Assembly: GCF_021390595.1 (NCBI RefSeq)
Contig: NZ_JAJEJR010000002.1
Location: forward strand, 2,232,001 to 2,296,000
Length of the DNA stretch: 64,000 nt
From: Paraburkholderia sp. HP33-1
GTDB taxonomy: Bacteria; Pseudomonadota; Gammaproteobacteria; Burkholderiales; Burkholderiaceae
Direction of reading: 5' to 3'
The position numbers and the translations under genes were made by a program. The notes below the pieces were generated by a model, which worked only from the letters and a program-made list of their open reading frames with translations, did no database searches and was not told where the DNA came from. How positions within the stretch are numbered: position 1 is the first letter of the stretch; each line of letters begins with the position of its first letter. Positions 18,982 to 26,727 of the stretch are shown in pieces.

Positions 18982-19617
18982 ATGGACACCCATCTCACCA
19001 AATCCGCCGACACGTCCTCCACCGATCTCGGCCGGCGCGTGCGCGCCGCCCGTCAGGCGCAGGATCTGACGCTCGAAACCGCGAGCCGCCTTTGCGGTGT
19101 CTCTCGTTCGACGCTGTCGAAAGTCGAAAACGGCCTGATGTCCCCCACTTTCGACGTGCTGCAAAAAATCGTGCTGGGCCTGAAGATCGAAATCGGCGAA
19201 CTGTTCGGCTCGACGCCGAAGGTCAGCGCCAGCGGCCGGCGCGCGTTGACGCGCAAGAACGAAGGCCAACGCCACGCGTATCGCGGCTATCAGATGGAGC
19301 TGCTCGCCACCGACCTCGCGCACAAGGCGATGCTGCCGTTTCGCATCCGCATCTCGGCGCACACGCTCGACGCATTCGACGACTGGGGCCGCCACGAGGG
19401 CGAGGAGTTTCTCTATGTGATCAGCGGCAGCGTCTGCCTCTATTCGGAGCTGTACGCGCCGACACATCTGAACGCGGGCGACAGCCTCTACTTCGACAGC
19501 CGCACGGGTCACGCGGCCGTGTCGACCAGCGAGGAAGACGCCGAAGTGTTGTGGATGGCGACCAATGCGGACCTTTCGCACACGCCGTCGGCCGCGAACG
19601 ATTCGACGAAGAAATAG
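18982..19617 (+). CDS. XRE-family regulator with C-terminal cupin sensor
   Basis: A 211-residue protein: helix-turn-helix at residues ~18-70 (LGRRVRAARQAQDLTLETAS; GVSRSTLSKVENGLMSPTFD) and a cupin fold at ~130-200 (EGEEFLYVISGSVCLYSELY). This architecture is the XRE-cupin family, which controls amino-acid, polyamine or sulphur-compound genes. The ATG at 18982 gives the usual short N-terminus; an earlier in-frame Met at 18865 would start in a region with no ribosome site. A short inverted repeat (ATGTT near 18920 and AACAT near 18935) lies upstream and could be its operator. Its targets are probably the neighbouring PEP mutase and RidA genes. Confidence 0.88.
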   Translation: MDTHLTKSADTSSTDLGRRVRAARQAQDLTLETASRLCGVSRSTLSKVENGLMSPTFDVLQKIVLGLKIEIGELFGSTPKVSASGRRALTRKNEGQRHAYRGYQMELLATDLAHKAMLPFRIRISAHTLDAFDDWGRHEGEEFLYVISGSVCLYSELYAPTHLNAGDSLYFDSRTGHAAVSTSEEDAEVLWMATNADLSHTPSAANDSTKK

Positions 19618-19645
19618 CGCGCGCTCAGCGCGCCGCCGTATGCAT

Positions 19646-20283
19646 TCAGGCCGCCTCGCTTGCGGTCATACGGAAGATGCCCTGTGCGTTGCCCGCGTCG
19701 AACCGCAGGTCCGTTTCCCAGCGGCGCGCGTCCTGATCGAAACTGCGCTTGCGCGTGATGAATTCGTAGAACGAGCCGGGCACATCGCGCGTGACGACGC
19801 TGCCATCGGCCGCGCGAAATTCGCGCCGCACGATATCCGCGCGATACGCGGTCTGGAACACGCGCCCGGAACGCGAATGCTCGACTTCGGGCTTCATCGG
19901 ACGACCCTTCGCTTTTTCGTCGTCCGACAGTTTGAAGACGTCCGCGACGCGATCGGTCGCATGATTGAACGCGTTACCTTCGGTCGCGATCCACGCCATT
20001 TCCGCCGATTCCTTCAACAATACTTCGTAGTCGGCTTCGCGTGGCATCTCGTGCTGACGCGCGAACGCGCCCACGATCACCGGTAGCAACTCATGCGCTG
20101 CATCGAGCGGCAGCACGCCGTCGCGTTCGAGTTCCCACAAGAGGCCATTGGCGCGCGGCGTCAACGGATCGCGCGACGCACCGATCACGTTCGTCACCGC
20201 CTGCTGGAATGCCGCGGAGAAACGCTCCGGATGCAGTTCGCTGACGAAGAACTGCGCGATCTCGTCGGGCGCGTCGTCATGCG
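19646..20283 (-). pseudogene. hglS: 3' fragment of a DUF1338 (HglS-type) 2-oxoadipate dioxygenase/decarboxylase gene, disrupted by an insertion
   Basis: Read on the minus strand from 20283, the frame gives HDDAPDEIAQFFVSELHPER and continues to the stop at 19646. It includes NAFNHATDRVADVF and the PEVEHSRSGRVFQTAYRADI segment, which are the second half of DUF1338 proteins; the His of NHATDR and a Glu of PEVE look like metal ligands. The missing first half is found at 22827-23226 beyond an IS91-like element. HglS converts 2-oxoadipate to D-2-hydroxyglutarate in D-lysine catabolism (known for Pseudomonas putida). The fragment lacks its own start and the first metal ligand, so it should be inactive. 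Confidence 0.85.
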
Positions 20284-20287
20284 TTAA

Positions 20288-20361
20288 GGTTTATTCGATG
20301 CCTGCCATCGGCCGCAGGAATGTGAATGCTTCCGCGCGTGCCGGCAGGCGTCGAATAAACC
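20288..20361. repeat. Inverted repeat at the origin-side end of the IS91-like element
   Basis: Two 19-base arms, 20288-20306 and 20343-20361, are inverted copies with one mismatch, separated by 36 bases. The outer arm begins 4 bases inside the element boundary. Hairpins next to the ends are expected for rolling-circle transposons, where the HUH transposase recognises and nicks the origin end. Confidence 0.75.
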
Positions 20362-20538
20362 CGATGGAGGAAACCGCGGAGTGCTCCGATGTGGTCGGAA
20401 CTCGCCGCTATGGCGATTGATAGGTCAGGATGCTCAGCGATGTCGGATGCGGTGCGGCCAGGCGGGATGCTGGACAGGCGCGGAAGCCGTAGCGAAGCGG
20501 CGCTGTCGGGCAATCACGATGGTGAAGCAGACGAGGGA

Positions 20539-20556
20539 GGCGCTTTGCGAAGCGCC
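20539..20556. repeat. Subterminal 7-bp hairpin in the IS91-like element
   Basis: GGCGCTT-TGCG-AAGCGCC is a perfect 7-bp stem with a 4-base loop in the noncoding stretch downstream of the transposase. It may be a transposase-recognition hairpin or the terminator of the transposase transcript; no T run follows on the minus strand. Confidence 0.5.
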
Positions 20557-20631
20557 AGGCGCAAACGTCCGCTCGTGGGCCGCGTTGCCGCAAAGCCGAC
20601 GGTCGGTTCAGATATCGGGGAACCGTTGCGC

Positions 20632-21801
20632 TCATGTCTGACCCCGGCACATCGGTGGTGCGCGGATCGGGGCGCTGCGCGCGAGGATATCGACGACGAT
20701 CATCGGTGCGCCGCAGCGCCGGCAGATGAACACGGTCCGGACTGCGATGACGGTGTCGTGCGGTGACGGGCTGACCCCGGGTGCGACGTGCAGCAGATCG
20801 CGCACCTTCGCGAGACTGGCGCGGCGCACCGGGTTGGCGAGCAGCCCGTAGTGACGGATCCGATGGAAACCACCGGGCAGCACATGGAGCAGGAAGCGGC
20901 GCATGAATTCGCCGGCCTCCAGCGTCATGGTCTTGTAGCGGGTGCGTCCCTTCGTACGGTAATCCTTCCAGCGGAACGTCACGCCACGCTCATCGAAGGC
21001 GATCAGGCGCTGGTTGGAGATGGCGACGCGGTGCGTGTAGCGGGAGAGGTACTCGAGCACCGCCTTCGGTCCGGCGAACGGGCGCTTGGCGTAGACCACC
21101 CATTCGCAGCTACGCAGCGGCGCAAGCCACCGGGCAAAGGAAGCGGGATCAGCGAGCCTGGTGTACTCGCCGAAGAACTGCAGCTGGCCATGCCGGTGGG
21201 CCACTTCGAGCGCTTCGAGGAAGCGCCGGCGGAACAGGCGTGAGAGCACGCGCACGGGCAGGAAGAAGCCGGGCCGGCACGCAATCCAGCGCTCACCGTC
21301 AGGCGACAGCCCGCCACCGGGGACGATGCCGTGCACATGCGGGTGATGCGTGAGCGCCGAGCCCCAGGTGTGCAGTACGAGGGTGGCGCCAATCTGGGCG
21401 CCGAGATGCCTGGGATCGGCGGCGATCGTGCGCAGCGTGTCGGCGGCGATGTCGAGCAGCAGGCCGTAGATGATCCGTTTGTTGTACCAGGCGATCGCAC
21501 TGACGGGCGCGGGCAGCGTGAAGACGACGTGGAAGTATTCGACGGGTAGCAGGTCGGCCTGGCGTGCCTCCAGCCAGCGGTGTGCGGCGCTGGCCTGGCA
21601 CTTCGGGCAATGCCGGTTGCGACAGGAGTTGAAGGACACCTCTGACCTTGCGCAGCCTGAACAGCGCAGCACATGTCCGCCCAGTGCCGCCGTGCGGCAC
21701 CGTTCGATGGCCGACATGACCTTCAGCTGCCCCAGGCTCAGGTGTGCCGTGGCTCGCCACGCTGGCCCGTGGCTGCGGAAGATGTCCGCAACCTCCAGCA
21801 T
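20632..21801 (-). CDS. IS91-family HUH (rolling-circle) transposase
   Basis: A 389-residue transposase. It has an N-terminal zinc-binding region (CSGC near 47-50, then CRNRHCPKCQ near 60-69), the HUH metal motif in HHPHVHGIV (His155 and His157), and the catalytic tyrosine region EYLSRYTHRVAISNQRL with Tyr251 and Tyr255. IS91 enzymes nick one strand through a Tyr and replicate the element by rolling circle. The gene starts 21 bases after the recombinase gene and is probably co-transcribed. All motifs are intact, so it could be active. The C-terminal ~25 residues after the VRTVFICRRCGAPM segment are less conserved. Confidence 0.95.
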   Translation of the reverse strand: MLEVADIFRSHGPAWRATAHLSLGQLKVMSAIERCRTAALGGHVLRCSGCARSEVSFNSCRNRHCPKCQASAAHRWLEARQADLLPVEYFHVVFTLPAPVSAIAWYNKRIIYGLLLDIAADTLRTIAADPRHLGAQIGATLVLHTWGSALTHHPHVHGIVPGGGLSPDGERWIACRPGFFLPVRVLSRLFRRRFLEALEVAHRHGQLQFFGEYTRLADPASFARWLAPLRSCEWVVYAKRPFAGPKAVLEYLSRYTHRVAISNQRLIAFDERGVTFRWKDYRTKGRTRYKTMTLEAGEFMRRFLLHVLPGGFHRIRHYGLLANPVRRASLAKVRDLLHVAPGVSPSPHDTVIAVRTVFICRRCGAPMIVVDILARSAPIRAPPMCRGQT

Positions 21802-21822
21802 GAGGCGTGACAGCGCGCGGGC

Positions 21823-22698
21823 CTACTCGGAGGGCAGACGGTCCAGCGGACTGGTGACCTCGTGCAGCAGGTCGGTGGCCACCTGGACGTAGAGCGCGGT
21901 GTTCTCGAGCTTCGCATGGCCGAGCAGCACCTGGATCACGCGGATGTCCACCTTCTGTTCGAGCAGGTGTGTCGCGAAGCTATGGCGCAGCGTGTGCATG
22001 GACACGCGCTTGTCGATGTTCGCAGCCTCGGCGGCGGCATGAATGGCACGGTTCAGCTGTCGCGTGCTTAATGGATCGAGCGGGTCGAGCCCGGGAAACA
22101 GCCACCCACCATCGAGCATCCTGCCCTGCGTACGGGCCACGCGCCACCACACACGCAGACGCTCAAGCAGCACCGGCGAGAGCATGGCGTAGCGGTCACG
22201 GCGGCCCTTGCCCTGCTCGATACGCAGTGTCATGCGTTCGCTGTCAACGTCGGTGACCTTCAGCGCGACCACTTCGCTGGCACGTAGCCCCGCGCCGTAC
22301 GCGACCGACAGCGCGGTCTGGTGCTTCAGGTTGCCGGCGGCCTCGATGAGCCGCCGCACTTCATCGGGGCTGAGCACGACGGGTAATACGCGGGGCACGC
22401 GCACGGGTTGCATCCTGACCATCAGCTCGGGCCGGTCGAGCGTGACTGTGAAGAAGAACTTCAGGCCGGTGATCGCATGGTTCAGGGACACGGCCGAGGT
22501 GCCGTGGTCGACCAGATAGAGCTGGTAGCGCCGCAGGTCCTCGACGGTGGCCGTGTCAGGTGAGCGCCCGAGAAACCGGGCGAACTCACGCACAATGTGC
22601 AGATAGATGTCCTGCGTCTTGGGGGCAAGCTGGCGCATGCGCATGTCGTCGATCATGCGCTGGCGCAGCGGACTGACGTTTGACTGTGAGGAGGTCAT
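21823..22698 (-). CDS. Tyrosine recombinase/integrase of the IS91-like element
   Basis: A 291-residue site-specific recombinase from ATG 22698, which has a CAGGAG ribosome site; an upstream in-frame Met at 22737 lacks one. An N-terminal core-binding domain (residues ~10-95) is followed by the catalytic domain with Arg139 (GAGLRASEV), His235 and Arg238 (HTLRHSF), His261 (LLGHAK) and nucleophile Tyr270 (NTALYVQV). It resembles XerD-like integrases. IS91-family elements with an upstream tyrosine-recombinase gene are known; its role in their transposition is not settled. It might resolve dimers or act with the HUH enzyme. Confidence 0.93.
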   Translation of the reverse strand: MTSSQSNVSPLRQRMIDDMRMRQLAPKTQDIYLHIVREFARFLGRSPDTATVEDLRRYQLYLVDHGTSAVSLNHAITGLKFFFTVTLDRPELMVRMQPVRVPRVLPVVLSPDEVRRLIEAAGNLKHQTALSVAYGAGLRASEVVALKVTDVDSERMTLRIEQGKGRRDRYAMLSPVLLERLRVWWRVARTQGRMLDGGWLFPGLDPLDPLSTRQLNRAIHAAAEAANIDKRVSMHTLRHSFATHLLEQKVDIRVIQVLLGHAKLENTALYVQVATDLLHEVTSPLDRLPSE

Positions 22699-22826
22699 GA
22701 TTCGGCTCCTGCTGGAGAACGAGGCGGATTGCCTCATTCGCCAACATACGGAACCGCGATGCCGGCCTCTCCCTGACCACCGGCGTCTGACCGTAGCCCC
22801 TACCGCGCGAGCGGTTTAGTCCGCCG

Positions 22827-23226
22827 CCCATGCGCGGCCGGTCATGCCGAGACGATCGAGCGGATAGCGGCCGTTGATGCGAAAGCCGAGCGGCCGCAGG
22901 ATGCGTGCGAACGCCGCCTCGCCGGGCGGCAGCGCGCCGCTGTGCGTCCAGCGCACGGTGCGCAGCGCGCCGTGATCGAAGTAAACGCTGCCGCCGGCCG
23001 CGACCGTTTCCTCCGTGTAGCGGCGGCCGTTCTCCGAGCGCGCGATCAGATCGTCGAACAGCGCCATGTTCATCGCCTGCGCGAGTTCGGCGCGCGTGAC
23101 GCTGCCGCTCTCCCACTCGTGAAGCACATGCGGATGATTGAGCGTTGCAAAGAGCCGCGCGGTCTTCTCCACGCCCAGCAGCTTTTGCAGTAGTTGTTCG
23201 ACGTTCGCATTCTTCAGGTTTCGCAT
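22827..23226 (-). pseudogene. hglS: 5' fragment of the DUF1338 (HglS-type) gene, disrupted by an insertion
   Basis: From ATG 23226 (GGAGAG ribosome site) the frame runs through VEQLLQKLLGVEKTARLFAT and the conserved SVYFDHGALRTVRW region, whose His85 is a probable metal ligand, to RLGMTGRAWA at the element junction. It then reads a few codons of the element and stops at 22816. Together with the 3' fragment at 19646-20283 it would give a full-length protein of about 345 residues. The divergent LysR gene is intact, so the promoter region is probably still functional. Product as made: a truncated, inactive N-terminal peptide. Confidence 0.85.
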
Positions 23227-23351
23227 CCGGCTCTCCACGCTATCCGTTGAGCGCCCGCGCGGGCGCCTCATAACGGGCGAGATTATTCAAAATGCGCTTG
23301 CTCATCGTAAAGCGAGATAAACTTGCCACTTGATGCGTTTTTGGAATTAAC

Positions 23352-24284
23352 GTGCGAAAGTTCAAGATTCCCAACATGGGCGCGTTGCTCGCTTTCGAAG
23401 CCGCCGCGCGGCACGAGAGCTTCACGCATGCGGCGCGCGAGCTGTTCCTGACCGAAAGCGCGGTGTCGCGACAGATCAATACGCTCGAAGGCAATCTCGG
23501 CGTGCGGCTGTTCGTGCGGGTCAAGCAACGCGTGATGCTGACGCGCGCGGGCAAGGTCTACAGCGCACAGGTGCGACGCTCGCTCGAACAGCTCGATCGC
23601 GACACGCTGTCGATCATCGCGCACGGCAGTGGCGGCGGTTATCTGGAGCTGGCGGTGTTGCCGACTTTCGCATCGCAATGGCTGATTCCGCGCATGGCTG
23701 CATTCAACGAGCAATACCCGGACGTGCGCGTGAACATGGGCGTGCGCACCGCGACGTTCCCGTTCGCCGACACGCATTTCGAAGCGGCGATTCACTACGG
23801 CAAGCCGACGTGGCCGGGTACATCGTCGGATTTTCTGTTCTGCGAGGACGTGGTGCCGGTGTGCGCGGCAAGTCTGCTCAAGCGTCCGATCCGCAACACC
23901 GCCGAACTGCTCAACTATCCGCTGCTGCATTCGACGACGCGCCCCGATGGCTGGGCGACCTGGTTCGCGAGTCTCGGCGTCGACGACAACCGCACGATGC
24001 AGGGCGTGCGCTACGAACTGCACACGATGCTGATCAGCGCGGCTGCGGCCGGACTCGGCATTGCGCTAGTGCCGCGTTTTTTCGTTGACACGCAGTTGAA
24101 GCAGTTCGGTCTCGTGATTCCGTTCGACACACCCGCCGTCGCCGACGCCGCGTACTACCTCGTGTATCCGACCGAGTTGAGTCACGGCAAACCGCTCGCG
24201 AGTTTCCGCGAGTGGCTGCTGCGCGAGGCGGCCTCGTACGGCGCGATTTATCCGGAGTTGGCGCAGCAGCCCGAGAGGGCGTGA
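23352..24284 (+). CDS. LysR-family regulator (GcvA-like), probable regulator of the DUF1338 gene
   Basis: A 310-residue LysR regulator: helix-turn-helix at residues ~5-65 (ALLAFEAAARHESFTHAARE; AVSRQINTLEGNLGVRLFVR) and a two-lobed effector domain (GGGYLELAVLPTFASQWLIP near 95). The GcvA-like start of the effector domain is typical of regulators of amino-acid metabolic genes. The start is GTG 23352. It is divergent from the DUF1338 gene with a 125-base gap, the usual layout for a LysR regulator and its target. Since that target is disrupted, its remaining role is unclear. It ends one base from the stop of hpd on the other strand. Confidence 0.88.
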   Translation: MRKFKIPNMGALLAFEAAARHESFTHAARELFLTESAVSRQINTLEGNLGVRLFVRVKQRVMLTRAGKVYSAQVRRSLEQLDRDTLSIIAHGSGGGYLELAVLPTFASQWLIPRMAAFNEQYPDVRVNMGVRTATFPFADTHFEAAIHYGKPTWPGTSSDFLFCEDVVPVCAASLLKRPIRNTAELLNYPLLHSTTRPDGWATWFASLGVDDNRTMQGVRYELHTMLISAAAAGLGIALVPRFFVDTQLKQFGLVIPFDTPAVADAAYYLVYPTELSHGKPLASFREWLLREAASYGAIYPELAQQPERA

Positions 24285-24285
24285 G

Positions 24286-25413
24286 TCAGCTGCCCGCGCG
24301 CGCCTTTGCCAAGGCGGCGAGATTGCCTTCGCCGAAGCCATGATGCCCCTGGCGTTGCACGATCTCGAAGAAGATCTCGCCGGCGCGGCGGCGCACGAAG
24401 GTCTGGAAAAACAGCAGCGGCACGCCGTCCGCGCCGATCTCGCCATCCACGAGCACATGCGTGCGCCGCAGTCGCTCGACATCGAGTCCGTGGCCCGGCA
24501 AACGCGCATCGAGCTGGTCGTAGTAGCGCGGCGGCGGCTCGACGAATTCGACACCGTTCGCGAGCAGACGCTCGACGCACGCGAAGATGTCGTCAGTGGC
24601 GAGCGCGATGTGCTGCACGCCTTCACCCGGATGATCGGGCAAATACTCGTGCATCAGGTTGGTCCGGCGCGTGCCCTCCTCGTAGAGCGGCACGCGGATC
24701 GCTCCGCACGGTGACACCATCACGCGCGATTCCGCCGACACGTGCCAGTTCGCGTGCAGCTCATGGATCTCGCGGAAATTCAGCAGGTCGCGATAGAAGT
24801 CGATCCACTCCTGCATGCGGCCTTCGCCAACGGTTTGCGTCAGATGGTCGACCGCGATCAGGCCGCTGCCTGTGTGATTCAGATCGGCTTCGGCCGTGTC
24901 GATTTCGATGGGCCGGAAGTCGATGTCGAAGATCGAGATATCGCCGAGGCCGCCGCGCTGACCGCCGCGCCCGCGCCAACGATCGACGAAATAAATGTGC
25001 GAATCGCCGATGCCCTGAATCGCCGGGATCAGCAACTCGCCCGCGCCGAGGCGCTCGCCCTCGAACTCCCACGCACCGAGCTCCACCGCGCGTTCGAACG
25101 CTCGCTGCGCGTCGGCAACGCGAATCCCGATCGCGCAGATGCCGACCCCATATTCCTCCGCGTAGCGCGACGCGAACGAGTCAGGTTCCGCGTTGATCAG
25201 GAAATTCATCTCGCCCTGACGGTACAACGTCACATCCTTGCTGATATGACGTGCGATCGCCTTGAAGCCGAGCCGCGTGAAGGTCTCGCCAAGCGCCCTC
25301 GGGTCACGCGCGGCGAACTCGACGAACTCGAGGCCGGCCGTGCCGAGCGGATTGTGCTCAGGCGCCAGCACGGCGCGCTGCGCGGCCTCTGGAGTGGGCA
25401 GGTCGCTGGGCAT
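24286..25413 (-). CDS. hpd: 4-Hydroxyphenylpyruvate dioxygenase
   Basis: A 375-residue non-haem iron dioxygenase with two vicinal-oxygen-chelate halves. The facial triad is visible as His190 (GLIAVDHLTQTV), His268 (GVQHIALATDDI) and Glu350 (GEIFFEIVQRQG). It converts 4-hydroxyphenylpyruvate to homogentisate in tyrosine and phenylalanine catabolism. The ATG at 25413 follows an AAGGAG ribosome site 8 bases upstream. Its neighbours are a LysR gene on the convergent side and pcaQ upstream on the same strand. No homogentisate dioxygenase gene is in this window. The 180-base gap to pcaQ should hold its promoter. Confidence 0.93.
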   Translation of the reverse strand: MPSDLPTPEAAQRAVLAPEHNPLGTAGLEFVEFAARDPRALGETFTRLGFKAIARHISKDVTLYRQGEMNFLINAEPDSFASRYAEEYGVGICAIGIRVADAQRAFERAVELGAWEFEGERLGAGELLIPAIQGIGDSHIYFVDRWRGRGGQRGGLGDISIFDIDFRPIEIDTAEADLNHTGSGLIAVDHLTQTVGEGRMQEWIDFYRDLLNFREIHELHANWHVSAESRVMVSPCGAIRVPLYEEGTRRTNLMHEYLPDHPGEGVQHIALATDDIFACVERLLANGVEFVEPPPRYYDQLDARLPGHGLDVERLRRTHVLVDGEIGADGVPLLFFQTFVRRRAGEIFFEIVQRQGHHGFGEGNLAALAKARAGS

Positions 25414-25593
25414 GGCAATCTCCTTGTACGGTCTTTCGGTGTGCCGCAGCAAAAACGGGCTGCCGCGGCGTTCGCACCGTGTTTTTACACCGGGTCGCGG
25501 GGCATTCGCAACCGTCATTTTGTACTATTTGGTTCATCGATCGAACGGCACACCGGCCGGTGCCCGGCGGCATGCACGCGGTGGGCCGCCGTA

Positions 25594-26616
25594 TCACTCG
25601 AGCGGCGTATCGCCTCGGCTGCCTTTGTGCGCCGTTTTGCCGGCGGATTTACCTGCGGTTTTGCCCGCCTCTTTCCCCGACACCGCCGCCATTCTGCCCC
25701 GCGCGACCTCTCGCACCGCCTCGATGAACGCGCGTCCCACCGCCGACGGCTGCGTATCCGAGCGACGAATCAGCCCGACCGGCTCGCCGGTGCCCGCGAA
25801 CGGCAGCGGCAAACGCACCAGCATGCCGTGCGCGAGCTCGTATTCGACCGCGCTTTGCGGTGTGAACCACACCGCGCCGTTTTCGAGTGCCAGCGCGCGC
25901 CCCGTCGATACCGACAACACCTCGACGAACGCCGACAACGGCGGCACGCCCCACGCGCTGAGCAGGCTCTCGGTCGACTGGCGGATCAGCGTGCCGAACG
26001 GCGGCAGCACGATCGGAAATTCCTCCAGCGACGTGGCCGGCAAGGCCGTCCCTTGGGCGAGCGGATGCCCGGCACGCACGACCGCGATCAGCGGCTCAGT
26101 GAAGAGCTGCTCGAAGCTCAGTCCGACCATCCGTTCGGGGTCCGCGAGCCGGCCGATCGCAACTTCGATCGAGCCCGCTTTCAGGTGTTCGAGCAATTCC
26201 GGATTCGCGCCGGTCGCGAGACGCACGATCACGCGCGGCCACTGCGCCGAGAACTGCCTGAGCACAGGCGGTACCAGTACCGCGGCGACGGTCGGCAGCA
26301 CGCCGACTTCGAGCGTCGCGGCGGCCGCGCCCTCGGCGCGCGCAAGCAGATCGACGCCCTGACGCAGCGCGCTCACGCAAGCGCTCGCGTGCGGCATGAA
26401 AAGCTGTCCCTCGCGCGTCGGCACCGCGCCGTGACGGCCGCGCTCGAACAGCTTCACGCCGAGAATGGACTCCAGCTCGGCCACCGTCTTGGACACCGCC
26501 GGCTGCGTGATGGAAAGACTGTCCGCCGCCCGCTGGACGCTGCCGAACTGTGCGACGGCCAGAAAGCACTGGAGATGACGAAATTTGACGCGGCTATCCG
26601 CGAGACTGCGTTGCAT
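25594..26616 (-). CDS. pcaQ: LysR-type regulator PcaQ
   Basis: A 340-residue LysR regulator. The N-terminus VKFRHLQCFLAVAQFGSVQR and SITQPAVSKTVAELESILG is characteristic of PcaQ/GbpR-type proteins, with helix-turn-helix at about residues 25-55 and the effector domain from ~100. PcaQ activates protocatechuate 3,4-dioxygenase genes in response to beta-ketoadipate-pathway intermediates. It is divergent from pcaHG with 111 bases between. A palindrome matching the family operator covers its own start codon (26615-26629), suggesting autoregulation. The C-terminal ~25 residues are a Lys/Ala/Gly-rich repeat-like tail (EAGKTAGKSAGKTAHKGS) not needed for the LysR fold. Confidence 0.92.
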   Translation of the reverse strand: MQRSLADSRVKFRHLQCFLAVAQFGSVQRAADSLSITQPAVSKTVAELESILGVKLFERGRHGAVPTREGQLFMPHASACVSALRQGVDLLARAEGAAAATLEVGVLPTVAAVLVPPVLRQFSAQWPRVIVRLATGANPELLEHLKAGSIEVAIGRLADPERMVGLSFEQLFTEPLIAVVRAGHPLAQGTALPATSLEEFPIVLPPFGTLIRQSTESLLSAWGVPPLSAFVEVLSVSTGRALALENGAVWFTPQSAVEYELAHGMLVRLPLPFAGTGEPVGLIRRSDTQPSAVGRAFIEAVREVARGRMAAVSGKEAGKTAGKSAGKTAHKGSRGDTPLE

Positions 26617-26629
26617 AACAGAAGGTTAT
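26615..26629. promoter_or_regulatory. PcaQ-type operator palindrome overlapping the pcaQ start
   Basis: ATAAC-AGAAG-GTTAT is a perfect 5-bp inverted repeat that begins inside the ATG of pcaQ. It resembles the ATAACC-N4-GGTTAA site described for PcaQ in rhizobia, with one base less in the centre. A second half-site ATAACC lies at 26657-26662, followed by a TATAAA hexamer at 26673-26678 that could be the -10 of pcaHG. Functional assignment is inferred from sequence likeness and position. Confidence 0.6.
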
Positions 26630-26727
26630 ACGAAACGGGCAAAAACGTCATTTTTCATAACCGCTCGCTTTGTATAAAGTGCGTGCCATAACGTCGCATC
26701 CCCCGATTCCTCCAACGGAGACACCTC

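Larger units (their letters stand above)
20284..22826 (-). mobile_element. IS91-like element with tyrosine recombinase and HUH transposase
   Basis: An approximately 2.54-kb insertion that splits the DUF1338 gene. Joining the flanks restores a continuous reading frame (MTGRAWA then HDDAPDEIAQFF) with at most a 1-base ambiguity, so there is no target-site duplication, as known for IS91 rolling-circle elements. It encodes a tyrosine recombinase followed by an IS91-type transposase; some IS91 members are known to carry such an upstream integrase gene. The end downstream of the transposase (20284-20631, ~350 bases without a gene) contains hairpins at 20288-20361 and 20539-20556 and is the expected replication-origin end. 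The other end (22699-22826) has a short hairpin GTAG-CCC-CTAC near 22792-22804. Confidence 0.85.

Noticed and set aside
20276..22836. CATGCG occurs on both sides of the IS91-like element and could be read as a target-site duplication.
   Set aside because: The restored DUF1338 reading frame needs both copies (codons for RAWA-HDD), so they belong to the original gene and no duplication is required.
24742..26691. A 649-codon plus-strand frame across hpd and pcaQ.
   Set aside because: It is antisense to two well-supported genes and shows only shadow-type composition.
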